From Clostridiales bacterium (GTDB taxonomy: Bacteria > Bacillota > Clostridia > Oscillospirales > Ruminococcaceae): a stretch of DNA of 10,029 nt. The position numbers and the translations under genes are program-made. Location: NCBI GenBank assembly GCA_012800685.1, contig JAAZIT010000289.1, positions 1 to 10,029 on the forward strand, written 5' to 3'. Of the stretch, positions 1-6,486 are shown one piece after another; the first letter of the stretch is position 1, and each line of letters starts with the position of its first letter. Below the pieces are notes generated by a model that was not told the DNA's origin, did no database searches, and worked only from the letters and a program-made list of their open reading frames with translations.

Positions 1-33
1 GTGTCGATGGTTCGATTCCGTTCGGAGGCACCA
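1..33 (+). tRNA. tRNA, 3' part only (isoacceptor not determinable)
   Basis: The window opens inside a tRNA gene. Positions 11-17 are a TTCGATT T-loop. It is flanked by a T-stem (6-10 with 18-22, including two G-T wobbles), then a 7-nt acceptor strand CGGAGGC (23-29), discriminator A30 and an encoded CCA (31-33). Positions 1-5 fit the variable loop. The anticodon arm lies before the window, so the amino acid cannot be read. It sits 25 nt upstream of tRNA-Gly and is probably part of the same transcript. Confidence 0.85.
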
Positions 34-58
34 ATATCTAAGATGCTTGGTCATCTTT

Positions 59-134
59 GCGGATTTAGCTCATCTGGTAGAGCGCCACCTTGCCAAGGTG
101 GAGGTAGCGAGTTCGAGCCTCGTAATCCGCTCCA
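59..134 (+). tRNA. tRNA-Gly (anticodon GCC)
   Basis: A complete 76-nt cloverleaf can be drawn. The acceptor stem is GCGGATT (59-65) with AATCCGC (124-130). The D-arm carries TAGCTC...GGTAGAGC. The anticodon stem CCACC (85-89) pairs with GGTGG (97-101) around the loop TTGCCAA, with anticodon GCC at 92-94. The T-arm contains GTTCGAGCC. Discriminator T131 and an encoded CCA (132-134) finish it. It reads glycine codons GGC and GGU. It is the last gene of a tRNA cluster and is followed within 10 nt by a strong terminator. Confidence 0.97.
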
Positions 135-143
135 AACACGAAT

Positions 144-189
144 AATCCAAACTTTTTCATTAGGAAAAGGGTTTGGATTTATTTTTTTC
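144..189 (+). terminator. Rho-independent terminator of the tRNA cluster
   Basis: AATCCAAAC (144-152) pairs perfectly with GTTTGGATT (171-179). The stem can continue inward through TTTTTC and GAAAAGG, and the hairpin is followed by a T-rich tract (180-189). Its position just after the CCA of tRNA-Gly fits the end of the tRNA transcript. Confidence 0.92.
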
Positions 190-403
190 TAATTTTTATA
201 ATCTGTTCTAAAGCTATTTACTTTAAGCTTGTTAGGATTTAAGCCAAACCATTAAAAATAGACTATAGAATAAAAAGTCTCTTGTGTGTTAAAATGTTCG
301 TTTCTCTAAAATATGAACTACCTCATGTTTTTCAGAAAGCGTAAAAAAGCCTTTTAATTAAAATATCAATTGTAAGACTGGCTTTGTTTTATGTAAAATT
401 GCC

Positions 404-432
404 CTGCCCTATGGTTTTGGCTATGGTATAAT
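404..432 (+). promoter_or_regulatory. candidate extended -10 promoter
   Basis: TATAAT at 427-432 is preceded by TGG (424-426), giving a perfect extended -10 element (TGnTATAAT). The hexamer 17 bp upstream, CTGCCC (404-409), matches the -35 consensus poorly, but extended -10 promoters can work without a good -35. A start near 439 would give a short transcript running into the hairpin at 478-513. AT-rich spacers produce TATAAT by chance, so this is only a candidate. Confidence 0.4.
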
Positions 433-438
433 AATATT

Positions 439-520
439 TAGTAAAATATCAAATTTACCAACCAAGATACATCAGAACTGCTACTATGTTAATAGATAAC
501 TATTAACAAGCAGATTTTTA
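439..520 (+). ncRNA. candidate small RNA of about 80 nt ending in a bulged hairpin
   Basis: The candidate has two parts: a predicted start about 7 nt after the extended -10 at 427-432, and a hairpin with a T-run. In the hairpin, CTGCT (478-482) pairs with AGCAG (509-513), then TGTTAATAG (487-495) pairs with CTATTAACA (500-508) around an ATAA loop. A 4-nt bulge (483-486) lies on the 5' side, and ATTTTTA follows from 514. The T-run is on the plus-strand side only, so the structure is oriented. No ORF lies within it and I recognise no known RNA family. It could equally be an isolated hairpin. Confidence 0.35.
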
Positions 521-574
521 CTAATATCTAAATTTTGTCGCACTTAACAGAATACATTATTTATATTATAAATT

Positions 575-611
575 AAATTAGGGAAAGCCTTTATGTGGCT
601 TTCCCTAATTT
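575..611 (-). terminator. terminator of the zapA-to-ATL gene group
   Basis: A perfect 15-bp inverted repeat (575-589 with 597-611) encloses a 7-nt loop, TTTATGT. It lies 57 bp beyond the stop codon of the last minus-strand gene. On the minus strand the 3' arm ends in CTAATTT and continues into AATTTAT, so the tail is T-rich but interrupted. On the plus strand the tail (TCTAATTTTA) is also moderately T-rich, so it may stop transcripts from both sides. Confidence 0.8.
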
Positions 612-668
612 CTAATTTTATCTATTTTACATACAAAATATGCTTGTTAAAATTTTTATCTTTGGGTT

Positions 669-1007
669 TTATATAATTCCTTCATCTGTGATAAAATCTA
701 TCTGCTTAGGCATCCAAAAGTGGTTTCTTATATCCACTTTTCCGTTATCAAGAATTTTTACGCCCTCTTTTCTTAATAAATCTGTTTGAACTATCTCCCA
801 ATGGGGTATTGCTCCACCAGTTCTATTAACAACTCTGTACCATGGTGAGTTTTCAGGAAGCTTACTCATAGCATAACCCACGAACCTAGCCGACTTTGGT
901 TTCCCTATAGCTATTGCTATTGAGCCATATGTGGTTACTTTTCCCACAGGAATACACATAACAATTTCATAAACCAATTGACTAAAGGTTTTTTCACTGT
1001 TTTTCAC
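669..1007 (-). CDS. alkyltransferase-like protein (ATL), MGMT DNA-binding domain without the acceptor cysteine
   Basis: This is a 112-residue protein of the O6-alkylguanine-DNA alkyltransferase C-terminal fold. It has VGKVTTYGSIA (21-31), with the Tyr that helps rotate the damaged base, and SARFVGYAMSKLP (39-51), with the Arg finger and recognition helix. The active-site loop reads SPWYRVVN (54-61): the PCHR motif of true methyltransferases is replaced by PWYR, so the methyl-accepting Cys is missing. Proteins of this type (ATL1, E. coli YbaZ) bind O6-alkylguanine and are thought to hand the lesion to nucleotide excision repair; that role is inferred here. The start is GTG at 1007, supported by AGGAGG 8 nt upstream. 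It is the last gene before the terminator, 65 bp after the fumarase gene. Confidence 0.93.
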   Translation of the reverse strand: MKNSEKTFSQLVYEIVMCIPVGKVTTYGSIAIAIGKPKSARFVGYAMSKLPENSPWYRVVNRTGGAIPHWEIVQTDLLRKEGVKILDNGKVDIRNHFWMPKQIDFITDEGII

Positions 1008-1072
1008 TTTTAAAACCTCCTAAAAATAAAGATACATAACCGTCTTATATTAAAAAATACAACCACCTATAG

Positions 1073-1915
1073 TTATAAAATAATTTCAGCGTGTCTTGTT
1101 ACATGACAGCCGATATTAACGGCTACAGGAAGTCCTGCTATATGAGTTGGACCTTGCTCAATGTTTACAGCAAGTGCCGTACAAGTTCCCCCAAAGCCCT
1201 GAGGTCCAATGCCAAGCTTGTTTATTTTAGTCAAAAGCTCTTTTTCCATATCGCTATAAAGCATTTTGTCGTTCCTTTTTGAAACTGGTCGACAGAGTGC
1301 TTTTTTTGCTAAATATGCACATTCTTCAAAATCGCCACCAATTCCCACACCCACAACTATTGGTGGGCAAGGATTTGAGCCGGATTTTGAAACTACGCTA
1401 ACTATATAATCTATAATTTCTTCTTTAGTTGTTGATGGTGTCATCATTTTTAAAGAGGACATATTTTCGCTTCCGAAGCCCTTTGGAGCAACCATAATTT
1501 TCACCTTGTCGCCCTCAACAATTTTAGTATGGATAACCGCTGGTGTATTATCGTTGGTGTTAACTCTTTCAAGTGGGTCTGAAACTATAGAACAGCGTAA
1601 CTTCCCCTCAGTATAGCCTCTTGAAACGCCCTTATTTATTGCATTAACAAGTCCACCATCTATAAAATGAACCTCTTGCCCAACCTCTATAAATATAACA
1701 GCCATACCAGTATCTTGACATATTGGGATTTTTTCTTCTTTTGCTATTTTTATATTTTCAATTATATCATCAAAAACATTTTTGCCCACTGGTGATTTTT
1801 CCAGTGATTTTGAGCATTTAACACAGTCCTCTAAATCAGAGGGAAGATAGAGATTTGCCTTTATGCAAAGGTCTCGCACATTCTGTTCAATTTCTTTTAC
1901 GCTAATTTCACGCAT
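1073..1915 (-). CDS. fumA: class I fumarate hydratase, alpha subunit (L-tartrate dehydratase alpha family)
   Basis: This 280-residue protein has the N-terminal catalytic fold of the [4Fe-4S] class I fumarases, which interconvert fumarate and L-malate in the cytoplasm. Three cysteines sit in the family's cluster-binding positions: Cys66 in ICQDTG, Cys183 in SNPCPP and Cys245 in GGTCTA. The glycine-rich KGFGSEN segment (145-151) and the C-terminal HVTRHAE are also family-typical. Length and both ends look complete. In two-subunit enzymes a beta subunit of about 180-200 residues usually follows directly; here the next gene is ATL and no beta subunit occurs in the window. The close relatives L-tartrate dehydratase alpha and similar hydro-lyases cannot be excluded. 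The ATG has GGAG 6 nt upstream, and its 24-nt leader closely matches that of dut. Confidence 0.92.
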   Translation of the reverse strand: MREISVKEIEQNVRDLCIKANLYLPSDLEDCVKCSKSLEKSPVGKNVFDDIIENIKIAKEEKIPICQDTGMAVIFIEVGQEVHFIDGGLVNAINKGVSRGYTEGKLRCSIVSDPLERVNTNDNTPAVIHTKIVEGDKVKIMVAPKGFGSENMSSLKMMTPSTTKEEIIDYIVSVVSKSGSNPCPPIVVGVGIGGDFEECAYLAKKALCRPVSKRNDKMLYSDMEKELLTKINKLGIGPQGFGGTCTALAVNIEQGPTHIAGLPVAVNIGCHVTRHAEIIL

Positions 1916-1970
1916 TTATTTCTCCATTCTGTCGCTTATGCGGCATGAAATCTAATTTATCACAAAACCA

Positions 1971-3116
1971 TTACTTAACTATTTTTCCATTTATCATAAC
2001 CATATTAGGCTCCGAAAGAACATCAAGAGGACTTCCTGAAAATACACATAAATCAGCATCTTTTCCTTTTTCAATGCTTCCAACCTTATCATAAATTCCA
2101 CCAATTTTGGCTGGAACACAGGTTATACTTTCTAGTGCGCTATAGCGGTCTGTCCCACCACGCATTGTAAGTCCTGCCGAAAGTGAAAGATACTGAATTG
2201 GAACTTCGCTATGATCAGTACAAACAGCCACTTTTACGCCATTTTCCTTTAGTATATGGGCATTTTCCAAAGAAACATTAGTAAGCTCTGGCTTACTTCT
2301 ATCTGAAATTATCGGTCCTACTATTGCCTCACAATTTGAAAGCTCATCGGCTATCATATGTCCCTCTGTACAATGTACTAGAACAGGAGTAATATTAAAT
2401 TCTTTAGAAATTCTAAGTGCTGTAAAAATATCATCAGCTCTATGACAATGAAAATGTGCTTTAACCTCTCCTTCAAGAAGTGGAATTAAGCTTTCAAGCT
2501 TAATGTCATATTCAGGCTCGTCATATTCAGGATCACTGGCTCTCATAAGCTGTATTTGATATTTTTGGGCTTTTGTAAGGGTTTCACGAATAAGTGCTGT
2601 GGTTGCCATTCTAGTAATAGGAGTTTCTTCTTTGGTTAAAAAAGTCATCTTTGGATTTTCACCTAAAGCGAATTTCATTCCTATTTCTCTAACAACCATT
2701 TTATCTGCACATCTTCCCAGTGTTTTAATTGCAACAACATTTCCTGCAATTGGGTTTGTTGAACCTGGAGAAACCGCTACAGTTGTTACACCTGCATTTC
2801 TAGCCTCTTCAAATGTAATATCGCAGGGATTAATTGCATCAACCACCCTCATTTGTGGAGTAACAGGTTCAGAATCCTCGTTAAAATCCTCCCCCTCTAT
2901 ACCAACACCAGAGTTCATTAGTCCCATATGGGTATGTAAATCAACAAAACCAGGAAGAAGTATTTTCCCCTCAAGGTCAATATCCTCTTGAGAAATGTTT
3001 TTAGGCTTCCCCTGCCCCACTGAAATTATTTTTCCCTCATTAATTTCAACGTACCCTCCGCTAATTATTTCTTTTGCAGAGTTCATAGTATATATTTCAC
3101 CATTATATAAAATCAT
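1971..3116 (-). CDS. metal-dependent amidohydrolase (imidazolonepropionase-like, COG1228 type), substrate unknown
   Basis: This 381-residue protein has the layout of cytosolic amidohydrolases: an N-terminal beta-sandwich start, then GFVDLHTH (56-63) carrying the first metal-binding HxH (His61, His63). Possible further ligands or catalytic residues are Lys148 in GMKFA, the His cluster HFHCH (221-225), His248 in VHCTEGH and Asp301 in CTDHS. The C-terminal GSIEKGKDADLCVF (346-359) is the usual return to the composite domain. Members hydrolyse cyclic amides, N-acyl or similar bonds; the sequence does not reveal the substrate. No histidine-degradation gene lies nearby, so calling it HutI is not justified. 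The ATG at 3116 has AAAGG 10 nt upstream. It sits 26 bp after dut and 55 bp before the fumarase gene, so it is probably co-transcribed with them. Confidence 0.88.
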   Translation of the reverse strand: MILYNGEIYTMNSAKEIISGGYVEINEGKIISVGQGKPKNISQEDIDLEGKILLPGFVDLHTHMGLMNSGVGIEGEDFNEDSEPVTPQMRVVDAINPCDITFEEARNAGVTTVAVSPGSTNPIAGNVVAIKTLGRCADKMVVREIGMKFALGENPKMTFLTKEETPITRMATTALIRETLTKAQKYQIQLMRASDPEYDEPEYDIKLESLIPLLEGEVKAHFHCHRADDIFTALRISKEFNITPVLVHCTEGHMIADELSNCEAIVGPIISDRSKPELTNVSLENAHILKENGVKVAVCTDHSEVPIQYLSLSAGLTMRGGTDRYSALESITCVPAKIGGIYDKVGSIEKGKDADLCVFSGSPLDVLSEPNMVMINGKIVK

Positions 3117-3142
3117 ATTCGTTTTACCTTTCTTTGTGTTTC

Positions 3143-3586
3143 CTAAAACCTTTTAGTTGAACCAAACCCACCTTGCCCACGTTGAGTGTCCGACAAGTCA
3201 CTAACTTCTACAATATCTGGCATTAAAATCGGTGTAACAACAAGCTGTGCAATTCGCTCGTTTGGCTGAATTTCATAGCTAGATTTTCCTAGATTAATCA
3301 TTCCTATAATTATTTCACCACGATAGTCTAAATCAACTACTCCAACAGAGTTGGCTAGGGTTAAACCATACTTTACAGCCAGTGACGAACGTGCGTAAAT
3401 AAGTAGAGCAACCTTTTCTTCCCCAACAAATTCAACACTTAACCCTGTTGGAATTTTCACTATTTCCTGTGGGTTTATTCTTAAAGGTTCAGTTATACAG
3501 GCTGATAAATCAAGTCCTGCACTATCTAAAGTTCCACGAGTTGGGATTGTAGCGTTTTTCTTTAGTTTTTTAAATAAAAGCTTCAT
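3143..3586 (-). CDS. dut: deoxyuridine 5'-triphosphate nucleotidohydrolase (dUTPase)
   Basis: This 147-residue protein is of the homotrimeric dUTPase family, which converts dUTP to dUMP and pyrophosphate. This keeps uracil out of DNA and supplies thymidylate synthesis. All five family motifs are visible: DSAGLDL (21-27), ARSSLA (65-70), GVVDLDYRGEI (82-92) with the catalytic Asp at 85, RIAQLVV (111-117), and the C-terminal RGQGGFGSTKRF (136-147), the flexible arm that closes over the nucleotide. Length is normal. The start is ATG at 3586 with GGAG 6 nt upstream. The 144-bp spacer before it carries a heptamer repeat, so dut could begin its own transcript, although I see no convincing promoter there. 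Confidence 0.97.
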   Translation of the reverse strand: MKLLFKKLKKNATIPTRGTLDSAGLDLSACITEPLRINPQEIVKIPTGLSVEFVGEEKVALLIYARSSLAVKYGLTLANSVGVVDLDYRGEIIIGMINLGKSSYEIQPNERIAQLVVTPILMPDIVEVSDLSDTQRGQGGFGSTKRF

Positions 3587-3613
3587 TTATTTCTCCATTC
3601 GGTAGCTATTTGC

Positions 3614-3641
3614 TAGTTATTAGTTATTAGTTATTAGTTAG
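3614..3641. repeat. TAGTTAT heptamer tandem repeat
   Basis: Three exact copies of TAGTTAT (3614-3634) are followed by a degenerate fourth (TAGTTAG, 3635-3641) and then more TTATTAATTAAT sequence. It lies between the U32 gene and dut, about 28 bp upstream of the dut start. The run is short enough to change copy number by slippage, but no function is evident. Confidence 0.85.
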
Positions 3642-3720
3642 TTATTAATTAATAGTAACCAGTTTGCATATCTAGTTGTGCCATTCTTTAATAACTTTCA
3701 AGTTTAATATTCAAGCCTTT

Positions 3721-3741
3721 GCATAATTATTTAAATTATGC
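3721..3741 (-). repeat. inverted repeat across the stop codon of the U32 gene
   Basis: GCATAATT (3721-3728) and AATTATGC (3734-3741) form a perfect 8-bp inverted repeat around a 5-nt centre. The centre contains the stop codon of the U32 gene (3731-3733). On the minus strand it is followed by AAAGGC instead of a T-run, so it is not a normal Rho-independent terminator. It could protect the 3' end of the zapA-U32 message or be fortuitous. Confidence 0.5.
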
Positions 3742-5776
3742 CTCTATAATAAAGTCCTCTAGTTATTGCACCAGATGACACCTCACCATTGAGATAACCC
3801 TTAAGCACTTTAGCCGTTTGATTTACAGTTTCATCAGAAAACTTAAGTGTTATAAAATCAACGTTAAAATCCTCAAGCTTGTCCGCAAGCCACAGGGTAT
3901 CGCAATTTAGTACCTCAACATAACCTTGATTTTTATTGCACTGTATATTAAAACTTCTATTTGTTCTATCTGTAATAAAACCAGTACATCTCGAGCAATC
4001 GCTTATTGGGCAATTTCTTGTAAGCATTAAAGGTATTTTTCCATATGCCACAATACCAAGCTTACTAAAATCCCCAATCCTATTAATTTGTCCAGCCTTT
4101 AACTCAAGAGACATGGTAACAGAGCTAATCCCAAGCTGGCTTAATTTTTTGACAGCTAATGAGTTAGTTGGATTAAGTCCAAAATCCCCATGAATTTCAA
4201 GTCCAAGCCTATTTCCCATTTCAATATGGGCATAATTTGATGCATATATTTTAGAAAAGCCCTGTTCCTTTGCCTTTTTAAGATCGGAATAGGTTTTCTC
4301 TTCATTATTTATAAATCGAGGGAGTGACAAAGCTATCTTATCAATCGGAAGTCCGTTACAGTTTTTGACTTCAATAAGCGGAACAATTGCAAATTCAATT
4401 TCTTCAAAATTAATCCCCCTTAATTGTTCAGCTTTAGTTACGTCAAGACGAATTCTTTTCTGTTTAATATTTTTAAGCTTTGGAAAATTAAAATCTAACT
4501 CCATTTTAGAATCAATAAAAGAAACAACCTTACTATTTGCAGAAATCCTTATTTGATCCATTTCCTCGCACACCTGACGGCGTAGTGTATTTAAGTCCTT
4601 AAGGGGAATCATTACCCCCTCGTCAATATCTATATCAAGTTTATTAAATTCGTAAATTGTATCCCCTAGCTTTGAAATCTGTTTTATTGCAGTTTCTTTA
4701 GTTAGAGGTCTGTTAAGTGCCGGCTCTGGTGGGTTTAAGGTTGCCGAAGCAGTATTTCCCATATTATCCACAGCCTCTAAGCAAGCTGGTCTACCAGTTT
4801 TTACTATTAGATTAAATGAAAGGGTTGCACTTTTCCTCTCCTTACGATAAAGCTGTTTAAGTTGTGGCAAAACGTCTTTTGCAGAAACAACGTCTTCTTT
4901 TTGTCTTGTTCCAAACATTTCATATCTTTTTCCAGTAAGATAACCGTCTGTAAAACCACTTCGTGAGAAAACTGCCTTCAGAGTTTCTAAGTCATATTCT
5001 TTTCCACTAAGTGATTTTGCACACACATCTGTTGCAGAAGCAACGTATTCAGGACGTTTCATACGCCCTTCAATTTTCATGGAGCTAACACCAACATCCT
5101 CAAGCTCTCTAAGATGAGAAACAAGAGACAAGTCTTTTAGTGAAAGGGAATATTCCCTCCCACCCTTTTTAATATTATCCGAAAAAGGTAGTCTACAGGC
5201 TTGAGCACAACGTCCACGATTAGCACTTCTTGAGCCTATCATCGCTGACATATAGCATTGTCCAGAAACAGACATACAAAGTGCCCCATGAACAAATACT
5301 TCAATTTCAAGCCCTCTATTACAAAGACTTTTAATTTGCTCAAGGGAAAGCTCTCTTGACGCAACCACCCTTGAAAATCCCATAGCTTTCCCTATATCAA
5401 TTCCCATGGGTGAATGAATAGTCATTTGTGTTGAAGCATGAATTTCAAGATTTGGGCACAGCTCTTCCACCATATCAACCAAAGCTAAATCTTGGGTTAT
5501 TATGGCGTCAACACCGTATTCACAAGCCCTCTTAAGCTCCATAGACAAATCATAAAGCTCTGAATCAGTTGCCACAGTATTAATGGCTTGATAAAACTTT
5601 ATACCGTGCTTATGGCACAACTCAATAGCCTGTTTAAGCTGGTCGTCATCAAAGTTTTCAGCACCTTGACGTGCCGAAAATCTTTTTGAACCAGCATAAA
5701 CAGCTGTACAACCCGTTCTTATTGCCGCATTTAAGGACTCAACCGAGCCACAAGGTGATAAAATTTCTGCACTCAT
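3731..5776 (-). CDS. U32 family protein with DUF3656 region (RlhA/TrhP-type RNA hydroxylase family)
   Basis: This is a 681-residue protein. The N-terminal TIM-barrel-like U32 domain carries the family signature from about 160 to 197, HGALC...GQC...NRGRC...CR, with Cys167, Cys174, Cys190 and Cys194 as probable iron-sulfur ligands. A DUF3656-like region follows (about 365-480), and a second cysteine group (Cys589, Cys594, Cys597, Cys613) lies in the TRNCP segment near the C-terminus. Such proteins were long annotated as collagenase-like peptidases. E. coli members RlhA (23S rRNA C2501 hydroxylation) and TrhP (tRNA wobble-uridine hydroxylation) show an RNA-modifying role. Length and the DUF3656 region resemble RlhA more, but the RNA target here is inference. 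Its ATG overlaps the zapA stop by 1 nt (TAATG), with GGTGA 9 nt upstream, suggesting translational coupling. Confidence 0.9.
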   Translation of the reverse strand: MSAEILSPCGSVESLNAAIRTGCTAVYAGSKRFSARQGAENFDDDQLKQAIELCHKHGIKFYQAINTVATDSELYDLSMELKRACEYGVDAIITQDLALVDMVEELCPNLEIHASTQMTIHSPMGIDIGKAMGFSRVVASRELSLEQIKSLCNRGLEIEVFVHGALCMSVSGQCYMSAMIGSRSANRGRCAQACRLPFSDNIKKGGREYSLSLKDLSLVSHLRELEDVGVSSMKIEGRMKRPEYVASATDVCAKSLSGKEYDLETLKAVFSRSGFTDGYLTGKRYEMFGTRQKEDVVSAKDVLPQLKQLYRKERKSATLSFNLIVKTGRPACLEAVDNMGNTASATLNPPEPALNRPLTKETAIKQISKLGDTIYEFNKLDIDIDEGVMIPLKDLNTLRRQVCEEMDQIRISANSKVVSFIDSKMELDFNFPKLKNIKQKRIRLDVTKAEQLRGINFEEIEFAIVPLIEVKNCNGLPIDKIALSLPRFINNEEKTYSDLKKAKEQGFSKIYASNYAHIEMGNRLGLEIHGDFGLNPTNSLAVKKLSQLGISSVTMSLELKAGQINRIGDFSKLGIVAYGKIPLMLTRNCPISDCSRCTGFITDRTNRSFNIQCNKNQGYVEVLNCDTLWLADKLEDFNVDFITLKFSDETVNQTAKVLKGYLNGEVSSGAITRGLYYRGII

Positions 5777-6444
5777 TATTTATCTTCACCGTCATTACGA
5801 TGTCTATTAAAGGATTTATATGATGATGAAGTTGTAATATTTGGCTTTACTGATTTCTTGTTTCCAACTACTGTAGTGTCAACATCAGGAATAGAGCTTG
5901 AAGATTTCTTTGCTTCCTCCTCAGCCTTTGCCAAAGCAGCAGCAAGGTCGGCAGCAGCCTTATCAGCAGTAGCTCTTGAATTAGCTTGAGTAGTCTTTTC
6001 CGAAGCTAACGCAACCGCTTTTTCAGCTCTTTCAGTTGCAGCCTTTGCGGTAGCGTCTTTTACGGCAATCTCTGTCTCTAGCTTTTTGTTAAACATTCTT
6101 CTAATTTCAACTTCTTTTTCAAGCTCATCACATTTTGCCTTAAGCTCTCTAAGCTGTTTTTGTGCCTCATCACATTTAAGCCTTGCATCCCCTGCATCAT
6201 CAACGTAATCTTTAATTTGGGTACGGAGATTGTCGATGCTTGAATGTGCCTTTTGTCTCTCGTCAACAGCCTCAAGAGCAACCAAAATAGCTGCATCAAT
6301 GATGTTTGTGTTTGGTGAGTTAGAAATATAGTCCTTGATTTTTTGGTCAACGATACTTGCAATTTTCTTTATGTACATTTCAGTTTCATCGGTTGACAGC
6401 TTAAATGGACGATTATACACTCTAATTCCTACTATGTTTTTCAT
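5776..6444 (-). CDS. zapA: cell division protein ZapA with long coiled-coil C-terminal extension
   Basis: Residues 1 to about 110 resemble ZapA, the FtsZ-associated protein that bundles protofilaments at the division ring: KNIVGIRVYNRPFKLSTDE, then NIIDAAILVALEAVDERQKA and a coiled coil. ZapA proteins are usually about 85-130 residues. This one has 222, adding an Ala/Lys/Glu-rich helix (about 110-180) and a Ser-rich, probably disordered basic tail (181-222). I chose ATG at 6444 because GAAAGAGG lies 8 nt upstream and the domain begins at once. An in-frame TTG at 6465 would add seven residues (MRKEVIE) but would use the ribosome binding site as coding sequence. It is the first gene of the minus-strand group and overlaps the U32 gene, a neighbour it often has in Firmicutes. 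Confidence 0.87.
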   Translation of the reverse strand: MKNIVGIRVYNRPFKLSTDETEMYIKKIASIVDQKIKDYISNSPNTNIIDAAILVALEAVDERQKAHSSIDNLRTQIKDYVDDAGDARLKCDEAQKQLRELKAKCDELEKEVEIRRMFNKKLETEIAVKDATAKAATERAEKAVALASEKTTQANSRATADKAAADLAAALAKAEEEAKKSSSSIPDVDTTVVGNKKSVKPNITTSSSYKSFNRHRNDGEDK

Positions 6445-6486
6445 CTCAATAACCTCTTTCCTCAAAATTTGAATGCTATTACTTAT

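Larger units (their letters stand above)
190..574. other. AT-rich intergenic region without a supported protein gene
   Basis: This stretch lies between the tRNA terminator and the terminator of the minus-strand gene group. I see no ORF with a ribosome binding site and protein-like composition on either strand. The only structured content is a candidate small-RNA unit on the plus strand (promoter motif near 404-432, hairpin at 478-513), listed separately. Confidence 0.7.

Noticed and set aside
1..192. 63-codon open frame over the tRNA genes, plus strand
   Set aside because: It reads through two tRNA genes and the terminator and has no ribosome binding site in view.
2599..2991. 130-codon open frame on the plus strand, antisense to the amidohydrolase gene
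   Set aside because: The opposite strand encodes a protein with clear metal-binding motifs. This frame has no recognisable domain and is most likely a codon-usage shadow.
1971..3116. Imidazolonepropionase (hutI) assignment
   Set aside because: It shares only the general amidohydrolase motifs, and no other histidine-utilisation gene is present.
6078..6362. 94-codon minus-strand frame inside zapA
   Set aside because: It overlaps the ZapA coiled coil in another frame with no ribosome binding site. It does not suggest a frameshift because the ZapA frame is intact.
6445..6465. TTG start at 6465 for zapA
   Set aside because: It would place the GAAAGAGG ribosome binding site inside the coding region. 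ATG 6444 fits both spacing and domain start.
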